64,000 nt of DNA from Paracamarosporium sp. OC-R06-R3 (GCA_019828545.1 JACVRA010000180.1:62001-126000), one strand, 5' to 3'; shown: positions 44,183-56,859, counted from the first letter of the stretch. A program made the numbers and translations. Notes: generated from the letters alone by a model not told the origin.

Positions 44183-46731
44183 ATGGACCCCGACCACCGC
44201 GAGCGCCGGCGCCGCGAACGAAGAAACTCCTCCTCCCATGAGTACGACACGGAGCGCCGGAGAAGAAGAGGCCACAGGGCTACCGATTCGCAAGGCGATC
44301 TCCTCCCCCGAGCGCACCGCTCGTCAAGACACCAGAGCGACTCGGAATGGGATTCACCGTCGCCGCGCAAGCGTCGTGGAGACAGCACACCCAGTACGCA
44401 GCGCAGTCGCCAGTCTGCGCCTCTAAGTCTCGATGCAATCGCGAAGCTGGACAAGGCGAATGCGAAGAAGGCTGGGTGGAGGGGCTACGACTACGACGAG
44501 CAGTATCTGAAAGAGGTGCGGGACAAGGAGAAGAAACTTGAGAAGGAGCGGGTTAAGGAGGTGCGGCAAGAGAGACGGAGGGAGAGGGCGGTTGAGGGCG
44601 AGGCTGCAATTGAAGAGGCGGCTCGCAGGCGCAGGGAATCGCGACAACGCTCAAGGGCGGAGAGCAAGCGGCGGAGCGCAGCATCTGATAATGAGGGACC
44701 GCAGAGGACGGCTGCTCAGAGGATGAGTGCTTACGCGGAGGTGAATAGGGAGGGGCGGCGGAGACATACGAGTGCAGAGCGAGAAGAGCGAGAAGAACGA
44801 AGAAGAGCTTACGAGGCAAAGTACACGCCGTCTGAGATTGCGGAGAAGAAGGAGAGAAGGCGACAAGAGAAGGCGCGGCGGGCGGCCGAGAAAAGGAGGG
44901 TCGTCAGTGGACCGCTAGCAGAAGAGGGCGGTATCGAGGACGAGGAGGACTCCCAGTATATGATGGAGAAGAGGGGTGGTGCAGGGGCGCCATCAGAGTA
45001 TACGGAAGAGGAACTGGCACAGCGGAAAAAGAAGAAGAAGCGGATACGTAGGTTCCTTACGTTGCTATTTGGGCGATATTCGAACTGACCTTCGTAGTAA
45101 TTGCTATTGCGTCGGTGCTGCTTATCCTCGCTATCATTATTCCGGTGGCTATTGTTGTTTCGAAGAAGAGCAGCAACAATGATGATGATGGTTCGGGCGG
45201 CAGTGAAGCAGCAGGAGACTCGTCGAAACCATCGAACAGTAATCTCGACGGCAAAGACCCAGATAGTGTACCGGACGCAGACAAAGGGGGATGGTTAGAC
45301 CCATGGTCCTGGTGGGACACAGATGATTTCAACGTAACCTACACCAGCGAGAAAGTCGGTGGCCTCCCCATGATTGGTCTAAACTCCACTTGGGATGACG
45401 ACGTCCAAGTGAACGACAAGGTGCCCAACTTAAAGGACGATTTCGGCTACGGCAAGAACCCCATCAGAGGTGTAAATGTGGGCGGCTGGCTAAATCTCGA
45501 GCCCTTCATCACCCCTTCCTTTTTTGAATCCTACTCGGCTCGCGACAACATTATCGACGAATGGACCTTGATTCAAAAACTAGGCGGACCTTCGCAGGCC
45601 AAGCAGAAACTTGAGAAACATTACTCGTCGTTTATCACGCGCCAAACTTTTGTGGATATTCGTAACGCTGGCTTTGATCACGTTCGCATCCCTTTTGGCT
45701 ACTGGATGGTTGAAACGTACGACGGCGACCAATATGTAGGACAAGTTTCCTGGCGGTACCTGCTCCGTGGCATTGAATACGCACGTCAGAACGGACTACG
45801 GGTCAACTTAGATATGCACGGCGCGCCCGGCAGTCAAAATGGGTGGAATCATTCAGGGAGACAAGGTGTTATTGGTTGGCTGAACGGTACCGACGGCGAG
45901 ACGAATGGAAACCGCTGGCTCGACGTCCACCACAAACTGTCTGTCTTCTTCGCGCAAAACCGGTACAAGAACATAGTCACTATGTACGGCCTTGTCAACG
46001 AGCCGCGCATGGTCGACCTCAACACCGATGATGTGATCTCCTGGACACAGAAAGCAGTCACACAGATCCGCAAAGACGGTATCAAAGCTATACTAGTATT
46101 CGGCGACGGGTTCCGCGGCCTAGACAAGTGGAAGGACTCGCCACTGCAGAAAAACGACGACATGCTTCTCGACGTGCACCAATACGCCATCTTCAACCTG
46201 GACCAAATCCAGCTCAACCACACGGACAAACTCAACTTCGCCTGCAAAGCCTGGACGCAGCAGTCAGAACGCAGCATGAACACCAACACGGGTTTCGGAC
46301 CCACCATGTGTGGCGAGTGGTCCCAAGCAGACACAGACTGCACAAAGTACATCAACAACGTCAACACCGGGACCCGCTGGGAAGGCACCATGGACACGGG
46401 CAACGCGTCTACCTCCGTCCTCGATCCCTACTGCCCCCTCAAATCGAGCGCGTGCAGCTGTGCGAGTGCAAACGCCGATCCAAGCAACTACTCGGATGCC
46501 TACAAGAAGTGGTTGTACCAGTTTGCCGTTGCGCAGATGATCAGTTTCGAGGCTGGGTGGGGGTGGTTTTACTGGACGTGGAAGACGGAGAAGGCGACGC
46601 AGTGGAGCTGGCAGGCTGGCATGAAGGCTGGCATTCTTCCCGACAAGGTGTGGAATCGGGACTTTAGCTGTCCGGATAGTCCGAGCGATTTGGAGGATTT
46701 TGGGAAGCTGGGGTTGGCGGAGAGTTATTGA
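44183..46731 (+). CDS. exgD: Membrane-anchored exo-1,3-beta-glucosidase ExgD (GH5)
   Basis: Predicted type II membrane glucan 1,3-beta-glucosidase that trims beta-1,3-glucan of the wall. Exons 44183-45047 and 45098-46731, with a 50-nt intron (GTAGGT, AACTGAC, CGTAG), give 832 aa, close to the length I recall for Aspergillus ExgD. The cytosolic N-terminus (about 285 aa) is extremely charged, Arg/Glu-rich (HRERRRRERR and later KKERRRQEKARRAAEKRR). One membrane span follows right after the splice junction (LIAIASVLLILAIIIPVAIV). Then come a Ser/Asp linker and the GH5 catalytic domain: GVNVGGWLNLEP, DLHGAPGSQNG-like DMHGAPGSQNGWNHSG, the acid/base in VNEPR and the nucleophile in CGEWSQ. The ATG at 44183 is the first in frame. 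Upstream and downstream neighbours are not functionally related. Confidence 0.92.
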
Positions 46732-47344
46732 GTGAGGGGTTTGTTGTTTGTTGCTAAGCAGAGTTATTGAACAGAGGGTTTGTTGCTGAGCAGCGAGAGG
46801 GTTGCAGCATGGCAAGAGGCGTTTTGGGCGGTGTTCGTGTTACGTATGCATCGGTGGGGTTGTGGTTTGAGCGCTTGTAGATGTGGGTATGAGTCGCATG
46901 TGATGAACGTACATATTGGCTTGTGGTAGAATTATAATAAGGACTATATGTTTGCACCGTTGCAAGGTTGCTAAAAGTGGCGTGCCTTGCTTCCACGCCT
47001 CCTGCTATAGTTGTTCTCTTGCAAGGTAAGCCTTTTCACGCGCTTAATCGACTCCAGAGTTGCTCTAACCATGCGGCAGTGGCATGGACGCACTCGCTCC
47101 GAAAAGCTTAATCAAGAATGCCTTGTTGCGAGGCGCAGCACACGATATTAAAGGCGACGAGGACGTCCGAGTTTACCCAATCACGAGGTGATACGCGGTA
47201 TCGCATGCAGCTGTTCAGCCTTGCCGCAGCATCCCCTCTCCTCAGCCTGGAGGGACTCATTTCAGCTCTGCCACCTAAACCATACTCCCGTTTTCTCCAT
47301 CAACTCTTCCTCGTAGATTCGTCCTGTGTCCATCTGATCTCAAT
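46732..47344. other. Intergenic, 0.6 kb
   Basis: Between two plus-strand genes. A short duplication (ggtttgttg ... agagttattga) occurs at 46738-46790. No gene seen. Confidence 0.4.
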
Positions 47345-50300
47345 ATGGATCCGCTCAGTATCACAGCCAGCATCATCGCAGTTCTCCAGCTCTCCACGAA
47401 AGTTCTTGGGTACCTAAACGACGTCAAGGATGCCTCGAAAGATCGTGCAAAGTGCGCCGTGGAGGCTTCAAACGCACATAGCCTCCTTCTCAGTCTGAGA
47501 TTTCGTCTCGAGGAGGGAAGCGCCGACGAACCGTGGTACACCGCTGTCCGCGCCCTCGGAGTTGAAAATGGACCGCTCGACCAGTTCAAGCAGGCACTGG
47601 AAGAGCTGCAGACCAAGATGACATATGAAGGTCGATTGGAGAAGACAGGAAAAGTGCTGCTATGGAAGTTCAAAAAGGAGGAAATTGCTAGCATATTGAA
47701 TCGCATCGAACGTTTGAAAACGCTGGTAGAAATCGCGTTAAATATGGACCACTTGTAAGACTCCCCAATAACGCGATAGAGCGACCTTGCTTACACATAC
47801 GAGCAAACTCTCTCAAGCCATCAAAGGCGACACTGACGTCGTTCGGACACACGTTACTAAGATAGAATCTGGAGTCGCTGCAATCCGACAAGGTCAAGAC
47901 CATACAAGGCACAGCGAGATGGTGAACTGGATCTCGCCTACAGATTACCCCGCCCAGCAGTCGGACATCATAAGTCGCAGACAAGAAGGGACAGGCCAGT
48001 GGTTTCTTGATGCGCCCGAATTCACAGAATGGCTTAGTGAGCCGAAGGGCACACTCTTTTGCCCTGGTATTCCTGGAGCCGGCAAGACGATGCTGGCAAC
48101 TATTGCGATCGACTATATGTTAAAGTCAGTGCAGAGTAGCTCGGTCGGAGTTGCATACGTATACTGCAACTACAAAGCCCAAGAAGTGCAGGATGCTTCT
48201 AGTTTGTTAGCTGCTTTTGTCAAGCAGCTAGTACAGGCTCGACCGTCAATAGCAGGGCCCGTGGAACAATTACACGAACAGCATGCTGGTAGAGGGACAA
48301 AACCTTCACTTGACGAAATTTTTGGCGCCCTTAGAGAAATACTTGCAGAGTACTCAATCGTCTATGTCGTGGTTGATGCCTTGGATGAGTGCAAGGGTGA
48401 CAATGGCGCTCGTCGCCAGTTCCTGGCCAAACTCCGAGACCTGCAAGCAAGACAAGACCTTCGTTTCATGGCCACTTCGCGCTTTATACCGGAGATCGAA
48501 GACGAGTTCCAAAAGGCGACCTGGTTAGAGGTGAAGGCTAGCGACGAGGACGTAAGGCGATATGTGGCTGGGCAGAAGGACCGACTGCCTAGATGCATCC
48601 AGCGTAACCCTGCATTGCAAAACGTAGTGGAAGAAAAGATTATAGAAGCAGTAGATGGCATGTAAGTGTCTTGTGTGGTCCGTCATCAGGATTAAACTCA
48701 CAGGTTCTAGGTTCCTCCTTGCTCGCCTACATGTCGATTCTCTGTTGGATAAGAGAACAGAGAATAAAATTAAGACAACTCTAGCTAAACTCAAAAAAGG
48801 CTCAGATGCGCTTGATGATGCATACGGAGATGCTGTGCGGAGAATTGAAAATCAGCTAAGCGGTGACTACAAGTTGGCCAAGCAGGTCATCTCATGGATC
48901 ACGTATGCAAAAAGGCCGCTCACCACTGCAGAGATATGCTGTGCTTTAGCAGTAGAGCTAGAAGAAACAGAGCTCGACCTAGCAAGCATACCGGATGTCG
49001 AGGATTTGATATCTGTATGTGCTGGCCTCGTCATAGTCGATCACGAGAGCGCTATTATCCGTCTCGTACACTATACTACGCAAGAGTACTTCGAACATAT
49101 TGGAAATACCTGGAATCCTACTGCTCAGCTAGACATTACCTCGACATGCGTTACCTACTTATCCTTCGATGTATTCAAGACTGGTAGCTGCTCCTCTGAC
49201 GAAGCCTTTAAAGAGAGACTCCGAGAAAACCCGTTCCTAGACTACGCCGCCAAGCATTGGGGCGAGCATGCTATAACGGTTCAGAACGAAGTGTGTGAAT
49301 TAGCTTGTTCGTTTCTTTCATATAGTCAGTTACGTTCGAGCACTGCGCAAGTATTATCAGTTCCGAGGACTACTTATCCGGGCTATAGTCAGAGATATCC
49401 CAAGGACAGCACGGAATTGCATCTTGCAGCACTATTTGGATTGTCAATTATCTCGAAGGCTATGCTCCCAAGTGCGATGCAAGAAAGGGCAATAATATTG
49501 GATAAAGAAGACGAGGACGGCTACACTGCCTTACATATTGCGGCAGAATGTGGACATTATAGAATGGTGGAGCTACTACTCGAGCAGGGGGCAGAGATCA
49601 ATGCGCAGGGTGGACAATACGGCAACGCACTCCAGGCAGCTTCATTAGAGGGCCATGAGGCGATTGTGAAGCTGCTGCTCGAGCAGGGGGCAGAGATCAA
49701 CGCGCAGGGTGGAGACTACGGCAACGCACTCCAAGCAGCTTCATATAGAGGTCACGAGGCGATTGTGAAGCTGCTACTTGAGCAGGGGGCAGAGATCAAT
49801 GCGCAGGGTGGAGACTACGGCAACGCACTCCAGGCAGCTTCATTAAGAGGTCACGAGGCGATTGTGAAGCTGCTACTTAAGCAGGGGGCAGACGTTAACG
49901 CGCAGGGTGGACAATACGGCAACCCCCTACAGGCAGCTTCATTAGGAGGCCACGAGGCGGTTGTAAAGCTGCTGCTCGAGCAGGGTGCTGACGTTAATGC
50001 GCGATGCCTTGATTCTTCCACCGCACTATCAATTTCGTCTGTGTATGGCTACGATAATGTCTCAAAAGCTCTACTTGCCATTCCTGGGATCGACGTCAAT
50101 TCTAAAGATGACCTTAACCAAACACCAATACTCCTAGCAACAGCAAACGACCACCTAAACTCAGTCCAGTTACTTTTAACAAACAAAGATATCCAGCCAG
50201 ATGTGCCAGATAAATCGTTTGGGCAGCCACCCCTATCATGGGCTGCGAAAAAGGGGCACACATCAGTTGTAAAACTTCTGATCACAAGAAGCGACGTCAA

Positions 50301-50658
50301 CTTAGACTTCAAAGATTCATTTGGCAGAACCCCGCTGTGGCTAGCTGCAGCGAATGGACATTGCGATGTGGTAGAGCTACTTCTCACAAGATGTCCACTC
50401 GATCCGCACTGGAGGGATGCTTTTGGTTTTACACTGTTCTCATTAGTTACAGAAAGAGGAGGGTACGAGGTTCTGGAACTCTTGCATAAAGCTTATACCG
50501 AAAGAAGTCTAACTGTGCACGAAGACGATCTCATTGCGAGATCTATGGAGGATACTTGTGCAAACATTTGTCCAGACTGCTTGCTCAGAATTAAAACTTG
50601 TCACGATTTCGTTTCATGTTACGATTGCCGGGAAAGGCGTAGTTTTTTTGTGATTTAG
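47345..50658 (+). CDS. NLR-like STAND protein: N-terminal helical domain, NACHT, ankyrin repeats
   Basis: 1071 aa from exons 47345-47754, 47804-48661 and 48711-50658. Intron 2 (48662-48710, GTAAGT, TTCTAG) is strong; intron 1 (47755-47803) uses an unusual GAG acceptor. The N-terminal 135 aa (MDPLSITASIIAVLQLSTKV, then YLNDVKDASKDR) match the helical domain common at the start of fungal STAND proteins. NACHT: P-loop GIPGAGKT (225-232), Walker B VVVDALDEC, sensor-like RFMATSR. A winged-helix segment follows (ISWITYAKRPLTTAEICCAL). Then at least nine ankyrin repeats, the central ones nearly identical, and a C-terminal Cys cluster (CPDC, CYDC). Fungal NLRs of this design take part in heterokaryon incompatibility or sensing of non-self; nucleotide binding would drive oligomerisation. 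The specific ligand and effector are unknown. Confidence 0.88.
49571..49995 (+). repeat. 99-nt tandem repeats coding identical ankyrin units
   Basis: About 4.3 units with period 99 nt (33 aa). The landmark cagggggcagagatcaa starts at about 49584, 49683 and 49782, with variants at 49881 and 49980. Each unit encodes HEAIVKLLLEQGAEINAQGG followed by (D/Q)YGNALQAAS and a three-residue variable patch before GH. Confidence 0.9.
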
Positions 50659-51693
50659 TTACTTTTGTAAATCAGTACCTAATCTAAAACCCATTAGGCA
50701 GCTTATTCCGTGCATTAACTAACGTCATGGATTCTTCTACGATCCAGATTCAGCGTATGTTCACACGGATCGCGAGCCCGAAGAGCAAGTTGAGAATACC
50801 TGAATCTGTGCTCAAAATAGTAAGGTTAGCAGATCAAGGCTCTATTTCAACCACAGCATCTCATAGCCTTGATCAATAAATCATGATATACGCGTTGCGA
50901 GTTGCTGTAGAGTACCTCGCTGTTGAGTGTAATTACACAAGGCTTGGCTATAATATCACTGGTGATCAGAGGGATAAGAATCGGAGAACGCCACGTGGGG
51001 TAAACGTAAAGCACACGACATGATCTGTTTGTGATTGTAAGTAGGGGAAGGATAAAGGAACGGTGTTGCACGTGACCCTTTTAGACCGGTCGTAAGCATC
51101 ACAGTAATAAAGTGTTACCAAAGCACCAACCATTGAGGAAGATCATCCTTAATTCCAATACTAGCACTAGCACCCCTTCCCACCGCCCCCCGAACACACG
51201 GACTACCCGCGCACCAAACGCCTCAGCCACCGGAAGAAGACGCAGAAGCTCTTCTCGGAAGCTGGCGCTAGACGAGGCAGTAAGGCAGCTTCGAGCCTTG
51301 GTAGGTACAGCTGGAGCGGCTCCAGGCCGAGGTGGCGGCGAAGACCTCAGGATGACTGTTGTGAGGGGCGAGGTGGCGAGGGAGGTAGAGAGGGAGCAGC
51401 GTTAAGGTCAAGGTCAGGGAAACAAGAGACGGCGGATGGCGTCCATGGATGGTCATTAGGATTTCGTGTAAGTAGAGGAAGGGAGAGGTGAGGCGGGTAT
51501 TAGATATCTTCGAGCAGCTTGGACAGAATAATACAGGAAACGAGAAGAGAAGAGGAGAGCAGGAGAGCAAAGCAATCGATTAACCAGTTCAGTTCACTTC
51601 ATTTCATAACATTCAGATATCCACCATCTACGCCAATCTAATCTACCCCAAACGCCACGTCCAATCCTTTTAAGTATCTCTAATTTTCCCACT
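50659..51693. other. Intergenic, 1.0 kb, convergent genes
   Basis: 3' flanks of the NLR gene (plus) and DUG2 (minus). A non-ATG plus-strand frame at 51112-51405 is rich in Arg and has no domain. Nothing else seen. Confidence 0.45.
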
Positions 51694-54600
51694 CTACCTC
51701 AAGGGCAACTCACTAAACACGCGTTTGAAGATCTTTTTGCTATTGTACAAGTTGACGAGACGTAAGCGTTCGTTATCTAGATGCGCACTGTCGCTCGCCT
51801 GCCCGCATGGTAGATGCGCAGCCGGGGCATCGAATTCCTTTTCTAGGAACCTGATGCTGGGGATACTTCCTCCCTCTCTGATATACAACGGTTTCTGTGC
51901 TACGAAACCGTTTTCATCTGTTTCTGCTGAGCCATTGGCTAGCGTGTTCGATGTCGTTGGGCTGGGTCGGTTATCAGACGAATTGGAGTTGGGGTTCGGG
52001 TTGAAGTAGTCGATGTTTTGTCTGAGCGTGTTCAAAGAGCTACGTCGTCGGCCAAGGGTGGGACCCCATACGGACATGATGGCAGACTCTAGGGTTTGGA
52101 AGATGGGAGATGTGAAGTCGCCAAGCCAGGGTTCTGCTTGATGGTCGATGGTCACTTTCAAAGAATTCTTAGAGTCGAGGTCGCGGAACTCGGATCGAAG
52201 AAAGCTCTCAAGTGCAGATGCGACTTCGGATGCCTCTTGGTTGGGCACCAGTCGTAGGGACAAGGATGCCTTCGCTAAGCGCGGGATAATGGTCGAATTC
52301 TCCGGACCCGAAGTCTGGAAACGATGGATGGTGAGCGAAGCTTCTCGCCACCTGCGCATCAATGATTGAGCCAGCTCTTCGGGGTCGCCGAGATCTGGAT
52401 TGCCTCGTAGAAGTGTGGCGGTAATTTCAGAATAGAGCTTCTCTTCGTCCCCGGCAAGAGGCAATATTGGATCGTAGAAGCCGGGAATCTGGACTTTACC
52501 GTGCGAACCAGTCAGCTTTGAGAGGAGCATGACAAGGTCTTTCAGTGGCTCGTCAAGCAATGCACTGCCATCGACACCGCTGTGCAGATCGGGATGTTTG
52601 CTTTCGATCTGGACCGTTGCATGGATGACGCCCCTCAAACCGTACGTGAGGCAGGGTACGTGATCGTCCAACCAGTAGCTGTTTGCCAACAAAATCCAGT
52701 CAACATCGCCAATAAGCTCTTTTTTTGCTTTGACAGCCTGCGCAAAGCCGCGTGAGCCACTTTCCTCCTCGCCTTCAATCAGAAAGATGATGTCCGAATT
52801 CAAATTTTGTTCATTGGCGAGTTCGTGCGCTGCGTAAATAGCAGCCATGATTGGACCCTTGTTGTCGGAAATACCGCGACCATACAGGTACCCTCCCTCT
52901 CCTGTCAGTGTGAAGGGGTCATGCTTCCATTTCCCTTGTTCATTCTCCGCAGCAATGACGTCGTAGTGTCCGTAGAAAAGTATCTTCTTTCTTGAAGCTG
53001 CAGAGGCAGGCTTGCCTCTGAACTTTGCGAAAACAATGGGATTGTAAGGTTCACTGGTGTTAAGCATTTCAGTGGCTGCGCCAAAGTTCTGGAAAACGGA
53101 ACGAAGGTACGATGCGCCGCGCCGACAGTCAGCGCGGTACTTCGGCAACGATGACACTGTCTTGAACGAGACGAATTGATTGAGGGACTCCACCATGAGG
53201 TCTGGATATGAATTTAGCAATCGTGAGTTTAAGCGTAAATATCTATCAGAAACTTACCATTGTTGCTCCTCTTCGTATCCGCCCCACGGCCCTCGCAGTC
53301 GGGAACTTGCCAGATGACGATAGTGTTGTCGTTGCCACCAGTCACAACGGTTGGCTTGAAATTGTAGCTCGCGAAAGTAGATGCTAATATAAGGCCCTCG
53401 TGTGCTTTGAAAGTAGAGATAGTCTCATAATGCTGGTTGTATTTCTGCGATTGTTAGGCCAGATCATGGGCAATGTGCAGGGATCATCGTACCTGTACAA
53501 GTCCAGAAACACCACCTGCAAAGAGATGACCACCGCCGAGCGTGAGTGTTAGGACGTCTCCTGTTGCAGTCTTCAGGCTCCTGACAAGCTGCCTCGTTTC
53601 CAGGTCCCAGACATTGACCTCACCATCGAAGCGACCGCTATAGAGGAACGAGCCATCCCGAGCAAGGGACAGAATGGACTCGCCTTCTTCTCTGCCATCC
53701 TCCAGTGTGTAGATGCTTGAAATGGCCCCTCCACTGGTCTCATCTATTCTCCACAAAACGATTCGACCGTCTCCGCCGCCTGAGACCAACACTTCTTCAG
53801 AAGGGGCCCCAGGAAGTATGCCTTGACCCAAGAGCATACAATTAACGTATCCATAGTGTGCGAATTGATACACGTCCTGCTTGTCGATCTCAAGGTATTG
53901 CCCTCCAACGGCGTCCCTCAAGCTTGCATCTGCGCCTGGTGGTTTAGGTGTCGAGACTCCGCCGGGGCCCGTCGAATCAAAGAAGCGGTTCTTGCGTTCG
54001 GAAGGATGCGACGCTGGGTTGGGCTGCGGTCGGAGGTCTTTCTGCTTTAAATCGTACCACTTCGCCTGTGAGCTGGGTCTTGTTCCAGGGTACATGCTCC
54101 ATACCTGTATACTGGTGTTCTGAGCCCCAAGATATAATGTTTTGTAGTAGGAAGAGTAAGCGACGCAAAAAATGTCACCAACATCGTAAGGCGACCACAG
54201 CGCATACAGACGGCCAAAGCCTGAGGTACACCAGACCTGGGATGTCAGCTTCCACAAGTGCCAGACATAACCTTTTCCTACTCACATTGACAATGGGGTC
54301 GGTCGCGCTAGAGAACAGTAGAGACTGGTCTTGCGACAATGTCAGACTTAGTACACTTCCTCTATGAGCCTCTATGGTCCTGCGCAGCTCGTACGTGTCG
54401 AGACTGTATACCTGCTAGGTTCAGCTCCATTGTCCTATGTGTATGCTGCATGCACATCAACATACTAGTATTTCTCCTCCTTGAGTACCAGCGAATATGT
54501 ATTGCGACGAGACGGCGAGGGCAAGGATTGACTTGTCGTGCTTCATGCGATGGACAAGGGTGGGCGTCCGGCCGTCGCTCGGCACAGTCTTCTGGTCGCC

Positions 54601-54819
54601 GTTGGTCTCCATTGCGCCGTCATATTGGGGGAGGTCTGCCATCAAGGGGTTAGCTTGCAAGCGAGCCAAAACATTGTCGCGTGGTGTGGTGGTAGGAAAT
54701 GACATCGTCGTGCGCCAAAGCCCTGGAAGCCCCGCTCGGGCCGATGTCCGCAGTGGGGACTTGGGATCCTCCTTACGAACAACCTGGACCCTTTTTTTCC
54801 CTGGATTGCGTTCTGGCAT
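51694..54819 (-). CDS. DUG2: Dug2: WD40 plus M20 peptidase subunit of the glutathione degradosome
   Basis: With Dug3, Dug2 forms the cytosolic complex that removes the gamma-glutamyl group of glutathione; Dug1 then splits Cys-Gly. Five exons (54819-54466, 54411-54286, 54236-53493, 53444-53258, 53201-51694) give 972 aa; introns are 48-56 nt with clear signals. The N-terminal half has WD40-type blades (HDKSILALAVSSQYIFAGTQ, DGRIVLWRI, GEVNVWDL, NDNTIVIWQV). The C-terminal half is an M20 metallopeptidase: FYGHYDV, GRGISDNKGP, EGEEESGS and, near the end, AAHLPCGQASDSAHLDNERL. The WD40-M20 fusion is diagnostic of Dug2. The start could be ATG 54819 or the later ATG 54705, which would shorten the product by 38 residues. 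Confidence 0.9.
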
Positions 54820-56859
54820 CACTTATTGAAATCGCCGTTTGCGCTGGACATGATGTGTACCAACGTCGAGGGCTGCTTGCTGATGGACGAAGGGAGGCCT
54901 GTGGTCGAACGATAGCCCACTTACCTTGGGCTGGTGCCCTTCTGGCTCCAGACAAGATCTCCCGCGACGTTATCGAACTCGAAATAGGACACATGTCTCT
55001 GCCGGAACTGCTGCACGCTGACAAAAGATGGACAGGAAAACAAGAGGGCGGGCGGTTGCCATTGACACCAACACGCTGCGTTACCGCCTTGGCTGGATGG
55101 TCGTCGTGGCCATGGTGGAAGATTGTATGCGAACAAGTAGAGGACGCTGATGTCTCGAGGGCGTCGTCCAAATGCGATCCCTGCTGGAGCCCGAGCATGA
55201 CTCTTACCGCTCCGGATCAACCCTGGCCGTCAGGAATCTACGATGACGAGCTTGCGTCGTCGGGTGGCGCGATGAGCTGTTGAAACAACGGCATGCTGAG
55301 GTGTGCTTTTTGTATATCGAGATGCACGTCACATATCTGCCTCTGTTGGCCGTGTGCTTGTCTCGCAGACGGCGAGACAAACCAGACTGCTGCTGCTGCT
55401 GCTGCTGCTGCTGCCCGTTGTGGCCTGCCATGGGTCTTTCCTGCCTCATTCGAGCGACGGCTTCCTTTTCTGCGGGTCCTTCCTGCTACGAAGCCCACTG
55501 ATAGAGGAAGCCGCATTCTACGTGTCCATCCCCTTTGCATTCCTATGGCCGTGCTGCTTGCACAGGTTCGTGACCCAGCACATCTCCGCGTCCCACGAGC
55601 ATGTTTTCACCATTCACGTTGCACATTTCGCGACTCTCTTCACACCCCCAGAATCTGCCGGCTGTCGTCATGTCACGTTGATGCGGCTCGCCGGGGAAAA
55701 GGCGTCTGCATTCTCCCACGCGCACGGTGCTGCACATCAACCTCCGTTCCAGGCTGTGATCGTCTCTGCATCCCGAAGGCTTTCCGATTGCTCGCGCCGG
55801 GCAGGCATGCACCTGTCGAGGCTGTCCGGCTTTAAATTAAAAGACTGTCTGGAACGTCGACCGCAGAACTGCCCGCAGACCTGCCCGCAGACGTGCTTCG
55901 TCGTAAACCCGCATGTCGTTGGATCCCCACAGACGCACGTCGCCACTAGAAAGGTTCACGTCTCCATCGCCCCCGCAAATGGCAGCTCCATGCACGCATG
56001 CACGCCTGGATTCGCTGCTGCTGGGCGCCACAGCTGTGGCGCAGGCGCGTGGTGGAGTGCTTTTCCGGTAGCTGGATCCTGACCTGGGGCAGATCATGGA
56101 GGGCGGCCATTGATGACGGCGTGTATCGGTACTTGGGCAGCAACGGCAGGCTTCCTGCCATGCAGGCGCGCTGCTGCTGCGCGGCATCCAGATGCCGGGC
56201 ATGCATCTTGTCACGCACAGTCGGCCACTCGCACAGGCGACACGTTCCCAGGCGATGCAGCGATAAACAGCCTCAAGCCGGCACGCCAATGGCGGGAGTG
56301 CTAGGCGCTCCGAATGCGCGGCGATACGCTGGCCGCGTCGAGGGCCGCTACTGCTAGCGAGCTCTGCCAGGTCGAGTTACAAGGCGCCACGCCTGCCAAC
56401 GGGCCTCTTCCCTCGTTCCGCCGCCTCTTCCATGGCGTCCGCGAATGCCAGCGCAGGCCGCCTCCGTGTCACGATGCAGCGTCTGCCGACAGGCCATTCA
56501 ACGCTTGCCAGAGCCCACTGAGACGCGCGAAACCCGACCCCGCGGCCCTTGACCCTCTGCCCTCTGCACGGCGTGACTGGACTGCCACGGCCCCAGCCAT
56601 CGCCTCACTCGTAACGCCAGCACCTGGCCATCTTGTCGTCGAAGTGCTTACTCCGACTTCTTGAATAGAGACCCTGGCACGGGTGTCTCAGGGAAGTGGA
56701 TAAAGCGTGGTGGAGCCGACGTGCGCCGTCCGAGCATTGATACTTCCTGACCGCCTCTACTCGTCGACCAAGTATTACGCTGCGGCGTTCGCTGTTGAAC
56801 GTTTCACTACACATCACACCAGCTGCACTCTCCTGCAGCCCATCCTGCGACTCTCCGCC
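54820..56859. other. 2.0 kb GC-rich divergent intergenic region
   Basis: Between DUG2 (minus) and the next plus-strand gene, so both promoters are inside. It contains a (CTG)9 tract and long stop-poor frames on several strands caused by high GC; none has splice or motif support. The frame at 55303-56082 reads poly-leucine through the CTG tract, then Cys/His-rich noise. Confidence 0.5.
55387..55413 (+). repeat. (CTG)9 trinucleotide microsatellite
   Basis: Nine uninterrupted CTG units in non-coding DNA between two divergent genes. Likely length-polymorphic. Confidence 0.95.

Noticed and set aside
51112..51405. 97-codon Arg-rich plus-strand frame downstream of the NLR gene
   Set aside because: Begins at a GTG, has no upstream exon signal, and lies in the 3' flanks of two convergent genes.
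55303..56082. 259-codon plus-strand frame with a poly-leucine stretch that mimics a signal peptide
   Set aside because: The leucines come from the (CTG)9 microsatellite; the remainder is Cys/His/Ala-rich noise in a GC-rich spacer.
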